A stretch of 64,000 nucleotides of DNA from Aminipila sp963524205 (GTDB taxonomy: Bacteria > Bacillota > Clostridia > Peptostreptococcales > Anaerovoracaceae). The position numbers and the translations under genes are program-made. Below the pieces are notes generated by a model. The model was not told the DNA's origin, did no database searches, and saw only the letters and a program-made list of their open reading frames with translations. The stretch is from assembly GCA_963524205.1 (NCBI GenBank), contig CAURED010000017.1, forward strand, positions 1 to 64,000, given 5' to 3'. The first letter of the stretch is position 1, and each line of letters starts with the position of its first letter. Positions 27,717 to 36,530 of the stretch are shown here, piece by piece.

Positions 27717-28373
27717 TCAAAAAATATCATAACTATGCTTACTAAGTTTTACACATTTAGGAGCCATATATGCCTCGCAAGGTTCAGTATTATCTGAAAT
27801 AACAACTCCTGCACCTACTAACGTTTTCTCCTCAATAGTCTTATATGGTAATATTGTAGAATTTAATCCTAAAAAACAATTATTCTTTACTCTCACAAAA
27901 CCACCTAATACAGTATTTACAGCTAGATAAGAATAATTATTTAATATAATATTATGAGAAAGGCAACTTCCCATTAATATCACATTTGCATTTCCTATTT
28001 CACAATTTATCCCAATTTTAACCGCCTCTAAAACTATGTTTCCCTCTCCTATTTTAAGTGATGGATGAATTACAGCACTCTTATGTATATAATTTTGAAT
28101 ATAATATCCTCGCTGCTTTAAATCTTTAAATTTTTGTTCTCTAAAGCTATTCATTTGTTTAAACCCTAATGCTATGATTATATCAAATTTATCAGGAGGA
28201 TATAGAATCTCTAACTTATCATCGGCAATAAGTGGTAAGCTCATAAAACTTTCTTCGGTACAAAATTCTTTATTGGCACAAAATGCTATTACATTAAAAG
28301 CATTATCTTCTTTTATATGCATGTATATTTCTTCTGCTAACCCACCTGTACTCCAAATTACTACGTCTTTCAT
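27717..28373 (-). CDS. NeuD/PglD-type sugar O/N-acyltransferase
   Basis: Protein of 218 residues. The N-terminal Rossmann-like domain (MKDVVIWSTGGLAEEIYMHI) binds nucleotide sugar in PglD and NeuD. A left-handed beta-helix of hexapeptide repeats follows (IHPSLKIGEGNIVLEAVKIG, INCEIGNANVILMGSCLSHN). This family acetylates amino sugars or sialic acids using acetyl-CoA. Its ATG overlaps the stop of the DegT-type aminotransferase by one base (TAATG). The two are therefore translationally coupled and probably act in sequence: amination of a keto sugar, then N-acylation. The exact acyl group and sugar cannot be read from sequence. Confidence 0.82.
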   Translation of the reverse strand: MKDVVIWSTGGLAEEIYMHIKEDNAFNVIAFCANKEFCTEESFMSLPLIADDKLEILYPPDKFDIIIALGFKQMNSFREQKFKDLKQRGYYIQNYIHKSAVIHPSLKIGEGNIVLEAVKIGINCEIGNANVILMGSCLSHNIILNNYSYLAVNTVLGGFVRVKNNCFLGLNSTILPYKTIEEKTLVGAGVVISDNTEPCEAYMAPKCVKLSKHSYDIF

Positions 28374-29485
28374 TATTTTGCTCCCAATATTTCATTAATT
28401 TTATCACAAGTAAATATTATATCTTCCTCTGTTAAATTTGCTGCTGTTGGTAAAATAATGCCTCGTTTATAATACTTATATGATACAGGTACCTCAAATT
28501 TTTGCGAATAATGAGGCATTAAACTCATACAAGGATATCCCGGTCTTGAATGTATATTATATGATTCCAATTGTTTAAGCAGTTTGTCCCTGTCATATTC
28601 AACCTCATCTTTCAAAAATGCTGTTACATAACAATAGTTAGTATCACAAAACTCTAATGGCAGCAACATGTTTAAATAACGGCTATCCTTTAGACATTCA
28701 TAATACTTGCTAAATATTCTTTTTTTGTTTTCTATTATTTCATCCACCCTTTCAATTTGGGCCAATATCAATGCGGCTGTTATATTTGAAATTCTATAGT
28801 TATAGCCTATATCATCTGACCACAACATTGCAATTTTATCATTTCTGCAAAAAGTTCCATAATGATGCGCTTTATCATATAGTTCTTTATTATTGGTAAC
28901 AAACATGCCACCTTCGCCACCTACAACAATTTTAGCTCCTTGGAAACTAAAAGCTCCTACATCACCGATGCTTCCTACATGCCTACCCTTGTATTTTGTT
29001 CCTACTGCTTGAGCCGCATCCTCCATAACATATAGATTATGCTTCTTTGCAATTTGTATAATCCGATCCATATCTGCTGCAAACCCTGAAAAATGAACAA
29101 GCATTATTGCTTTAGTTCTGGGTGTAATTGCCTCTTCAATTTTGTTGACATCTATACAAAGATTTTTCGGTTCGATATCTACAAATACTGATTCGGCACC
29201 TGTGTATGTAATAGCATGTGCAGTGGCAATGAAACTCTGATCTACAACTATTACTTCATCCCCTTGTTTTAAATCTAACGCAATCGCTGCCAAATGAAGA
29301 GCATGTGTTCCGCTGAAAGTAGCTATTGCATATTTTGTACCGACATATTCAGCAAAAGTTTTTTCCAGTTTTTTTATGTGCATATCATAAGTTTCATACC
29401 AACCATTTCTGACAGCATCAATTACATACTCTTGTTCTTTTTCAGTTATATTAGGTCCTGCCAAAGCAATTTTTTTATATTTCAA
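28373..29485 (-). CDS. DegT/DnrJ/EryC1-family sugar aminotransferase
   Basis: PLP-dependent sugar aminotransferase of 370 residues. Lys185 in AFSFQGAKIVVGGEGG is in the Schiff-base position, with Asp156 and Gln159 in MEDAAQAVG. Lysine rather than histidine at this site argues against a 3-dehydrase of the RfbH/ColD type and for a true aminotransferase. The likely substrate is a nucleotide-linked 4-keto-6-deoxyhexose. The only dehydratase in the island makes CDP-4-keto-6-deoxyglucose, so a CDP-linked amino sugar is possible. The start is TTG 29485 after AAAGGATGATATGAT; a stop codon lies just upstream in frame. It is coupled to the NeuD-type acyltransferase downstream. Confidence 0.87.
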   Translation of the reverse strand: MKYKKIALAGPNITEKEQEYVIDAVRNGWYETYDMHIKKLEKTFAEYVGTKYAIATFSGTHALHLAAIALDLKQGDEVIVVDQSFIATAHAITYTGAESVFVDIEPKNLCIDVNKIEEAITPRTKAIMLVHFSGFAADMDRIIQIAKKHNLYVMEDAAQAVGTKYKGRHVGSIGDVGAFSFQGAKIVVGGEGGMFVTNNKELYDKAHHYGTFCRNDKIAMLWSDDIGYNYRISNITAALILAQIERVDEIIENKKRIFSKYYECLKDSRYLNMLLPLEFCDTNYCYVTAFLKDEVEYDRDKLLKQLESYNIHSRPGYPCMSLMPHYSQKFEVPVSYKYYKRGIILPTAANLTEEDIIFTCDKINEILGAK

Positions 29486-29559
29486 ATCATATCATCCTTT
29501 CAAATCTCACAAAACTATCTAATACCAATATAGTCAAAATGACCATCAGCCTTAGTTTT

Positions 29560-30567
29560 CTAAACATATTTGCCCAAAAGTTCATTGGCGTATTCTGTCA
29601 ATTGGTCTTCTGCACGCATAGTGTATTTGTCAGATACGCAAATATTACATCCTTTTATTTTGTCTCTATTACTAGATAAATGTCCGATTAGCAGTTGTCT
29701 ATGAATATCATTATGCCAAATATCAATTATATTCTCTTCTAATACATTCCCAAATACCGTCAAGTTATCAACATAACAACATGAACAAGTATCACCATTT
29801 GGAATAATATGTAAGCTATAAAATGGTGTAGCACAGACTGAACTTTCTTTAATTTCTTGACCATTAATTGTTTTAGCCCAATCACTGTTGTAACTAGCCG
29901 AAGTGGTTTCTGTTATCGGTGCCAGCTTTTCTATTGATATCTCATCACATATTTTTCCAAATATATTAAAAAATTTATCTTTTTGAAAATCATTTTCTAA
30001 TTGTTCTTCCATAATTTTTATATAAACTGTGGTTGATTTTTTATGCTCATAAAAATATTTTATATTATCTATAATATTATCAAGATCTACATCTACACCC
30101 GACTCATTTTTATAGCTACTATTTGTCATACCTTGTATAGATATCCTTAGCAAATCTAATCCACTTTCTATTAGCTCATCTGATAAGGAATGACTAAGCA
30201 TAGTGCCATTACTAACTATCACAGTTTCTTTAGTAACATCACTTTTCTTTAGTATTGAAACGATTTCTGCGATATTAGGATTTAAAAGCGGTTCTCCATA
30301 ACCAGCCAAAATTATGCGTTTTAGTTTAACATTTTTATCTTTTAAATCTTGAACTATTTTTTTAGTCATTAATATACTTAAAAATGCAGCTTCCCCTTGA
30401 ATTTTTTTAAATTTGTCACTTGGTGCTTTATGTATGCAATAATTGCATTTAAAATTACAATAACTTGAAGCCAAAATAGTTAAAGATAATGGCTCATTAA
30501 GTGGTAGTATTTCATGTAGTGGCTGCCTATCATGACTGTGATCTGATACAAGCTTTGCATTTATCAT
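29560..30567 (-). CDS. radical SAM protein with C-terminal cysteine-rich (SPASM-type) region
   Basis: Radical SAM enzyme of 335 residues. The cluster motif is CNFKCNYC (CxxxCxxC), early in the protein after LTILASSYC. Next comes LKRIILAGYGEPLLNP, typical of the family. The C-terminal part holds further cysteines (CATPFYSLHIIPNGDTCSCC, then KGCNICVSDKY) in the arrangement of SPASM auxiliary-cluster domains. SPASM proteins usually modify peptides, but relatives also occur in surface-polysaccharide clusters, where roles include sugar chemistry. The substrate here is unknown. It shares its general type with the radical SAM gene at 38.4-39.5 kb, although the two are not close copies. ATG 30567 follows GGAAGGAAAGTTTAACAATT. 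Confidence 0.85.
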   Translation of the reverse strand: MINAKLVSDHSHDRQPLHEILPLNEPLSLTILASSYCNFKCNYCIHKAPSDKFKKIQGEAAFLSILMTKKIVQDLKDKNVKLKRIILAGYGEPLLNPNIAEIVSILKKSDVTKETVIVSNGTMLSHSLSDELIESGLDLLRISIQGMTNSSYKNESGVDVDLDNIIDNIKYFYEHKKSTTVYIKIMEEQLENDFQKDKFFNIFGKICDEISIEKLAPITETTSASYNSDWAKTINGQEIKESSVCATPFYSLHIIPNGDTCSCCYVDNLTVFGNVLEENIIDIWHNDIHRQLLIGHLSSNRDKIKGCNICVSDKYTMRAEDQLTEYANELLGKYV

Positions 30568-30609
30568 AATTGTTAAACTTTCCTTCCATTTTGTTTATTA
30601 TATAAATTT

Positions 30610-31299
30610 TTAATAAGATTTTAAATCAGTAAAAAAATATCGTTGTGCCAGGCATTGTTTATTACTTGCTTTAATTTGTAATCCATCTTGATTTATAAAA
30701 GCTATATGATTGTCTGGTAAATTTGGATTATAAAGTAATGCATTTGATCCAATAGAGCAATTATTGCCTATACTTCCTTCTCCAATTACTTTACTTCCTG
30801 AAGCTAAACAAACACCTTTTCCAAATTTTATTATTTTACTTCCATCCTGTCCATTTGCATGATTAACAGTAACGTTTTGTAAAACTACCAGAAAATCGCT
30901 ATAGAATGCATCACCTAAAACCGTTCCAACCGGATGTCCCAATAAAAAAATATTTGGTAAATTAACTTTATATGTAATCAGCACCGCATTTAAAGTTTTA
31001 TTCAAAAATACCAATTTATCGCAGATTGGTTTGTTTTGTGATTGTGCCCATAAGCTATTTGCTAAAAACCATAGAAAATGGCAGTAATGATCTGAATGTA
31101 GATGATTAAACGTTACAACTCCATCAACACAATACGACTTTTCAGAAATATGTTTAAAGCAAAATTGTAATCTGTCCAAAGCAATATCAAATGCTCTATT
31201 TATGTCATTTCCATAAAAACCATATTTATCCGGGAAAAAAGTGCTCAACTGTGCTCCAACATAATTAAATAAGTCATCTCTTGAAATGCTCGTAATCAT
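30610..31299 (-). CDS. hexapeptide-repeat acyltransferase, serine acetyltransferase-like
   Basis: Protein of 229 residues. The C-terminal half shows left-handed beta-helix repeats (GDAFYSDFLVVLQNVTVNHA, FGKGVCLASGSKVIGEGSIG) like those of CysE-type acetyltransferases, with His146-region VNHANG as a plausible catalytic site. The N-terminal half is helical (FDIALDRLQFCFKHISEK) with a His-rich stretch FNHLHSDHYCHFLWFLANS that resembles a cap domain. It is likely to O-acetylate or otherwise acylate a sugar of the island. It overlaps the FkbM gene upstream by 4 bp (ATGA), so the two are translationally coupled. Confidence 0.7.
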   Translation of the reverse strand: MITSISRDDLFNYVGAQLSTFFPDKYGFYGNDINRAFDIALDRLQFCFKHISEKSYCVDGVVTFNHLHSDHYCHFLWFLANSLWAQSQNKPICDKLVFLNKTLNAVLITYKVNLPNIFLLGHPVGTVLGDAFYSDFLVVLQNVTVNHANGQDGSKIIKFGKGVCLASGSKVIGEGSIGNNCSIGSNALLYNPNLPDNHIAFINQDGLQIKASNKQCLAQRYFFTDLKSY

Positions 31300-32555
31300 A
31301 ATAACAATTCCCCTTTTGTTTTTTTACTATTAACACTAACATACATTCTATCTTTAGGTATTGCATAATATACAAATGAAATATGATTCATATATGATCT
31401 CAAAATCATCTTATATTTTGGGTTATATTTTAAAATCAATTCAGGTATTTCCCACAAATCCCAAGTTTTATGATACCCTGCTACTGCCAATGCTGGATTA
31501 TATTTTGTAATAGTATTTTTTGCACCTTCAAGTGCTTTTAATTCACAGCCTTCGATATTCATTTTAATCATTGTGGCTCTTTTCCCTTCTAATAGCGCAT
31601 CTATACAAATTGTCTTGGAAATATGTTTTCCTATTTCTGAAGCAAATGTACCTGGACCATTTAGTTCGTACAAGTTAATACTTAATGTTTTATCGTCATA
31701 AACAGACTTATTGCATATTATTATTTTTTTTACTGTTTTTGCATCCAAAGTATCTGTGTACCTTAACAATTTGTTATAATTTGCAACATCTGGTTCTATC
31801 GCATAATAGCTATCAAATTTAGACTCATTATTTTTTAAAAAAGTGTTAAGCGTTATCCCATTAAATGCACCACAATCCACAAAAACTTCATCATCTATTT
31901 TATTATAAATATCATATTCAAAATATTGATTATCTTGCCTTAACGTAGGTACCTCTATAGTATCATCCAACATTCTAAATTTAACTATTTTATAAAAAGT
32001 TTCTTTTGATTTTTCATCAGCTAAATGGTGAAATACTTCTGTAATTCTTTCTTTATTCTCTAGCATTAATTCAACATCAGAACACGATGGTAAATTATAT
32101 TTATCCCTTGTAAATAACCTGTGGCATCTTCTAAACCAAGTATAATCTATAACATTTGGATACCCTGCATCTGCCAAAGTTTTATGGACACCAATATGTC
32201 CACCAGTTCTTAATTCTTCATCAAAACTTTTACAATATCTTTTTCCGTCTGTATTTATGGTAACAATTACTAGTGCATCTTCCGCTAATCTTAATTTTAT
32301 GCTATCAATTGATATAACTTCTAATCCTTCTACAAAGGTTCCATGTTTACAGATGTCACCATCTACAAAAAATTTAGGGAACACACCAATATCTCTTAAA
32401 TAATACAAAAATGCAATACCTGCACTACCTGCTCCATATAATACAATTTTACTAACAAAGGGTTCAAGCTTACTTTTTATATCTTCAATTGGCAATTCTA
32501 TATCACTTCTACTTTTTTGAAATTGTTGAAAAATCTCCTCTATATCATATTTCAT
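31296..32555 (-). CDS. FkbM-family methyltransferase with N-terminal nucleotide-binding domain
   Basis: Protein of 419 residues with two parts. The N-terminal region (about 30-150) has a Rossmann-like motif VLYGAGSAGIAFLYYLRDIG, seen in sugar-modifying proteins of surface clusters. The C-terminal region (about 200-400) is an FkbM-type SAM-dependent methyltransferase, with DEVFVDCGAFNGITLNTFLK, YYAIEPDVANYNKLLRYT and MIKMNIEGCELKALEGA. FkbM enzymes O-methylate hydroxyls of sugars and polyketides. Methylation of a glycan sugar is therefore the simplest reading. ATG 32555 lies 3 bp after the transketolase C-subunit stop. Confidence 0.85.
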   Translation of the reverse strand: MKYDIEEIFQQFQKSRSDIELPIEDIKSKLEPFVSKIVLYGAGSAGIAFLYYLRDIGVFPKFFVDGDICKHGTFVEGLEVISIDSIKLRLAEDALVIVTINTDGKRYCKSFDEELRTGGHIGVHKTLADAGYPNVIDYTWFRRCHRLFTRDKYNLPSCSDVELMLENKERITEVFHHLADEKSKETFYKIVKFRMLDDTIEVPTLRQDNQYFEYDIYNKIDDEVFVDCGAFNGITLNTFLKNNESKFDSYYAIEPDVANYNKLLRYTDTLDAKTVKKIIICNKSVYDDKTLSINLYELNGPGTFASEIGKHISKTICIDALLEGKRATMIKMNIEGCELKALEGAKNTITKYNPALAVAGYHKTWDLWEIPELILKYNPKYKMILRSYMNHISFVYYAIPKDRMYVSVNSKKTKGELLL

Positions 32556-32558
32556 TGC

Positions 32559-33491
32559 TTACCCCTGTTTTAAACTCTCTAAGATACGTTTTGCAATACT
32601 CTCAGGATCCATTTTATACAGTTCGAGTAAATATTCCCTACTCCCTGTCACAGGCGCAAACATATCTGGAAAGCCAAAAATTTTAAAAATAAGATTTGCA
32701 TAATCTGACTGTGCTAGTAATTCCGAAACTGCGCCTCCAAGCCCACCTATAGCACTATGCTCCTCTATTGTATAAATTCCCTTATATTTGTCAGCACATT
32801 GTAAAATAGTCTCATTATCAAGAGGTTTTACAGTATGCATACTATAATGTGCTGCTTTAACGCCCATGCTTTCAAGAATTTCGCAAACTCTAACTGTTTC
32901 CTTTAGCATGCACCCCGTAGAAAATATAGCCACATCTTCACCATCTCTAAGCTTTATAGCTTTACCAATTTTAAATTGATTGTAGATATCATTTTCATGT
33001 ACCTTAGGGTCTACACTCCTTCCAATCCTTATATATACTGGTTTATTTAGTTCATATGATTTTAGTATAGCACTTCTCATCTCATAAGGATCACCGGGAC
33101 AAATCACCGTCATATTCGGTAATGTTCTCATCATTGCGATATCTTGGCATGAATGATGTGTAGGCCCTGCATTTCCATATGCTAATCCCCCCCCTACACC
33201 CACCAAAACTACAGGATTTTCTTGATAACATACATCCAATAATATTTGTTCCATAGCTCTCAATGTCATAAAAGATACTACATTATAGGCAAACGGTCTC
33301 ATTCCCATAGCTGCCAAACCTGCTGAAAATCCAACAAAATTCTGTTCTGCAATACCTACGTTTATAAACCTATCCTTGAATTCCTCTTCGTACTCCTCAA
33401 ATACAGAAAATCCTGTATCTCCGATAATTAGCAACACATTAGGATCTTTTCTTGATATTTCTGTCATTGTATCTACAAAAGTTTTTCTCAT
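32559..33491 (-). CDS. transketolase-like enzyme, C-terminal subunit
   Basis: Protein of 310 residues corresponding to the pyrimidine-binding and C-terminal domains of transketolase or DXS. It has the catalytic Glu in INVGIAEQNFVGFSAGLA and the THHSCQDIAMMRTLPNM region, and ends with the KPLDNETI/EEHSAIGGLGGAV domain. It is split from the N-terminal half, whose stop overlaps its ATG (ATGA). Together they form one TPP enzyme. Split transketolases like this are frequent in surface-sugar clusters and probably move a two-carbon ketol unit onto or from a sugar, rather than serving the pentose phosphate pathway. The actual donor and acceptor are unknown. Confidence 0.85.
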   Translation of the reverse strand: MRKTFVDTMTEISRKDPNVLLIIGDTGFSVFEEYEEEFKDRFINVGIAEQNFVGFSAGLAAMGMRPFAYNVVSFMTLRAMEQILLDVCYQENPVVLVGVGGGLAYGNAGPTHHSCQDIAMMRTLPNMTVICPGDPYEMRSAILKSYELNKPVYIRIGRSVDPKVHENDIYNQFKIGKAIKLRDGEDVAIFSTGCMLKETVRVCEILESMGVKAAHYSMHTVKPLDNETILQCADKYKGIYTIEEHSAIGGLGGAVSELLAQSDYANLIFKIFGFPDMFAPVTGSREYLLELYKMDPESIAKRILESLKQG

Positions 33492-34300
33492 TTATTTAAT
33501 TCCTCCAACGCTATTTTTAATTGTTCATCATTTGGAGATTTAAAATGCCACTCTAATCGATTTTCCATAAACGATACACCTTTTCCTTTTATGGTGTGTG
33601 CAATCACTGCAGTAGGTCTATCACATGCACTTTCCGACTCTTGGTTAAGTGCATCAAAAATTTCATCATAATTATGTCCATCTATATTTATAGCATTCCA
33701 GCCAAAAGCTCGAAATTTATCTGACAAATCTCCCATATCCAATACCCGCTTATCACTGCCATAGCTTTGTAACATATTTCTATCCACTATTATCACTAAG
33801 TTATTTAATTTAAATTTTGCTCCAAACATCGCTGCTTCCCAAATAGAACCTTCATTACATTCTCCATCACCCAAGAGAACAAAAACTCTACCGTTAAATT
33901 GCTTCAACCTTTTAGCATATGCCATACCCAATCCTATAGAAAAATTATGCCCCAAAGACCCTGCTGATGCCTCAATTCCAGGAGCCACAAATCTTCTTGT
34001 ATGCCCTGCGTAATTTTCTCCGTTTATACAGTGCATGTTTAAAGCCTCCATAGGAATTATTCCTGCAATTGCAAGTACAGTATACATACTTGCCGCAATA
34101 TGTCCTTTGCTTAAAATAAACACGTTCCTGTTTGGATCTGCCAAATTTTCTTTACTTATTTTTAATATGCGAGTATACAATACCGACATAATATCAATTG
34201 AAGAAAATCCACCTCCAATATGTGAATCATTTGTACGATTTAGCACTTTTGCCACTTCTATTCTAACGTTCCTTGCAAATTCTTTTGGATCGTTTATCAT
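33488..34300 (-). CDS. transketolase-like enzyme, N-terminal (TPP-binding) subunit
   Basis: Protein of about 270 residues carrying the TPP pyrophosphate domain. It has SKGHIAASMYTVLAIAGI, the GSLGHNFSIGLGMAYAKRL segment and the motif beginning GDGECNEGSIWEAA and ending IIVDRN. ATG 34300 is chosen because GGGGAG sits 7 bp upstream; ATG 34303 and an in-frame ATG at 34315 are also possible. With any of these starts the gene overlaps the end of glf, by 38 bp for the chosen one. The C-terminal subunit follows with an ATGA overlap. Small size and pairing show a dedicated split transketolase. Confidence 0.86.
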   Translation of the reverse strand: MINDPKEFARNVRIEVAKVLNRTNDSHIGGGFSSIDIMSVLYTRILKISKENLADPNRNVFILSKGHIAASMYTVLAIAGIIPMEALNMHCINGENYAGHTRRFVAPGIEASAGSLGHNFSIGLGMAYAKRLKQFNGRVFVLLGDGECNEGSIWEAAMFGAKFKLNNLVIIVDRNMLQSYGSDKRVLDMGDLSDKFRAFGWNAINIDGHNYDEIFDALNQESESACDRPTAVIAHTIKGKGVSFMENRLEWHFKSPNDEQLKIALEELNK

Positions 34301-35435
34301 CATTTTTCTCCCCATTCATTATATATTGCTCAATTTGTTGCGCAATCTCTAAACCACGAGCTACAGCATCATCCATATTGTAATACTTATAATCTGCTAG
34401 TCTTCCTGCAACAAATAAATTTTTCTTACTTTTACTTTTGTCCAAATATTTGCTGTATTTGATTTTTGAATCATTTGTAAGTACAACATAGAAAGGTTCC
34501 TCTTCATTATCGTGATAATCCATGGGGAACTCTGATATAATTATGCTGCCATTTTGTTCAAAATTGTTATGCAAATATCTATAATCAGTTTTTCTAGTAT
34601 ACCCACACTCTAATGATGGATAATATACAACAAGGCTTCCTAAATCGTTTTCTCCCCCCTGAACAACTTGCTTCTTAAAATCCAATGTCCTATATGAAAG
34701 TTCACCAAATTCAAAATCATACAATTTGTCCAACCTTCCTGTATACAATACAATTTTTCCCTTTAATAAACTGTCCACATCTGAGACATTTGTATTTACT
34801 TGAACTGAAATATTTTCATGCGCAAGCATTCTCTCAAACATTTTAGTAAAACCCTCATTAGGCATATATTGATATTTATTATCTTTTAAATTATCATCAT
34901 ATGATAGTCTAACTGGAATTCTTGCAGTAACAGAAAAATCAATTTGTTCAGGTTTTAACCCCCACTGTTTCATGTTATAAGGTAGATAATCTTTTTTATA
35001 TAGCATCTTTGCTGCTTCCCGAATTATATCACATTCGGATTGAAGCATTTCTAAAATATAAATATTCCTTTTCCCATTATATTCTTTTTGTAATTCTATC
35101 CTAAGTTCCTTTGATTTCTCAGGATAAATTTCATCAAATGTTTGGAAATTAAATGGCATGCTTAGATACTTATCATCGATTTTCACATAAGCTTTTGACC
35201 TATATTCGCTCCAAAGTGAAAATCGTGAAATAAAATTCCAGACCTGTTCATTGTCTGTAAAAAACACATGCGGCCCATACTGGTGTATGAGTATTTGGTT
35301 ATCTTCAAACTTATCATAACAATTCCCACCAATATGGTTTCTTTTTTCATAAATTTTTATCCTAAAGCCACGTTCTGCCAAATATCTTGCTGCAGTAGTT
35401 CCTGTTATACCACAGCCTATAATAATCACTTCCAT
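34263..35435 (-). CDS. glf: UDP-galactopyranose mutase
   Basis: This FAD enzyme interconverts UDP-galactopyranose and UDP-galactofuranose. The 390 residues match the prokaryotic family. The dinucleotide motif is IIGCGITGTTAARYLAERG, followed by EKRNHIGGNCYD and, further on, IHQYGPHVFFTDNEQVWNF, with YNMKQWGLKPEQ and the ESS-like EFPMDYH region. Galactofuranose is uncommon in Gram-positive flagellin glycans, so its presence here is informative about the glycan. A UDP-galactose 4-epimerase is not in the window and must come from elsewhere. The 3' end overlaps the next gene, and the start lies 18 bp after the CDP-glucose dehydratase gene. Confidence 0.93.
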   Translation of the reverse strand: MEVIIIGCGITGTTAARYLAERGFRIKIYEKRNHIGGNCYDKFEDNQILIHQYGPHVFFTDNEQVWNFISRFSLWSEYRSKAYVKIDDKYLSMPFNFQTFDEIYPEKSKELRIELQKEYNGKRNIYILEMLQSECDIIREAAKMLYKKDYLPYNMKQWGLKPEQIDFSVTARIPVRLSYDDNLKDNKYQYMPNEGFTKMFERMLAHENISVQVNTNVSDVDSLLKGKIVLYTGRLDKLYDFEFGELSYRTLDFKKQVVQGGENDLGSLVVYYPSLECGYTRKTDYRYLHNNFEQNGSIIISEFPMDYHDNEEEPFYVVLTNDSKIKYSKYLDKSKSKKNLFVAGRLADYKYYNMDDAVARGLEIAQQIEQYIMNGEKNDDKRSKRICKER

Positions 35436-35453
35436 ATTATATATTTACCTTCT

Positions 35454-36512
35454 CTAATAGCCCATATTTCTAAAATATGCATCAATCTGTTCTTTACAAA
35501 GAGTCTTAATATTTTCATTTTGATAGTATCTTTGAGTAAATAAAGAAATTGTTTCAATAGTTTTGTCAAAATTATAAATTGGTTTCCACTTTAACTTTTC
35601 TTTAGCTTTTGAGCTGTCTAACATTAAAATCTTTGTTTCATATGAAGATAATTTATTTTCAGTAATGTTAAATGTACTGTTTCCAAAATATTTTGCCATG
35701 GCAATAGATAAGTCTCTAACATCTCTAATACCATCTTTCTCTGGTCCAAAATTATAAGCCCCTGCTAAACTATACTCTTTTTCCATTGCTAGCAATAATT
35801 TCAAATATCCTGTAAGTACATCAAGAACATATTGCCAAGGTCTTACAGCATACGGATTTCGTATAACCGGAATCTGATTATTAGCAAAACTATCAAGCAA
35901 ATATGGAACTAGCCTACTTAAAATAAAATCTCCACCACCTATTACATTACTTGCTCTAGCAGTAGAAATAGGTACAGGAATACCCTTCTTCCCAAAATAA
36001 GAAAATCTATAACTTTCCGCTATGAGTTCCTGACAAGCTTTACTTGTGGAATATGGATCCTGTGCTCCTAATTCGTCACTCTCAACATAAGGAATTCCCT
36101 TCTCTGTATTTTTATAGCATTTATCACTGGTTACGACCAAAATTGATTTTAATTCTTCTATATCACATGCAATCTTAAGTATATTGGCCAACCCTATGAT
36201 GTTTGTATTAAAGGTTCCTATGGGATCTATAATAGACTTGTCTACATATGCTTGTGCCGCCAAGTGTATGATATAGTCAGGCTTAAATTCCTGTATTGAT
36301 TTTTCCAATAAGCTAAAGTCCTGAATATCTCCAAATACATTGCTTTCAGTTTTAGGTTTTACTAATTCAAACAAAGAATTTTTATCAACTCCTAAAGAAT
36401 ATCCTCTTACTACTGCTCCTAACTCTTCTAGCAGTAAGACAAGCCATGTACCTTTAAATCCGGTATGACCGGTTATAAATACTTTTTTATTTTTTAAATC
36501 ACTTAATTCCAC
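35454..36512 (-). CDS. rfbG: CDP-glucose 4,6-dehydratase
   Basis: This extended SDR enzyme converts CDP-glucose to CDP-4-keto-6-deoxyglucose. The 352-residue length is normal. The NAD-binding motif is VFITGHTGFKGTWLVLLLEE, a hallmark of the CDP-glucose branch. The catalytic YxxxK is in DPYSTSKACQELIAESY, and TSDKCYKN and RPWQYVLDVLTGYLKL are also characteristic. It works after RfbF, encoded at the start of the same transcript. The keto sugar formed could feed the aminotransferase or the TPP enzymes nearby. No RfbH/E1 3-dehydrase was seen, so a standard 3,6-dideoxyhexose is not indicated. Confidence 0.93.
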   Translation of the reverse strand: MELSDLKNKKVFITGHTGFKGTWLVLLLEELGAVVRGYSLGVDKNSLFELVKPKTESNVFGDIQDFSLLEKSIQEFKPDYIIHLAAQAYVDKSIIDPIGTFNTNIIGLANILKIACDIEELKSILVVTSDKCYKNTEKGIPYVESDELGAQDPYSTSKACQELIAESYRFSYFGKKGIPVPISTARASNVIGGGDFILSRLVPYLLDSFANNQIPVIRNPYAVRPWQYVLDVLTGYLKLLLAMEKEYSLAGAYNFGPEKDGIRDVRDLSIAMAKYFGNSTFNITENKLSSYETKILMLDSSKAKEKLKWKPIYNFDKTIETISLFTQRYYQNENIKTLCKEQIDAYFRNMGY

Positions 36513-36530
36513 AATACCCTCGCAAGCTAA

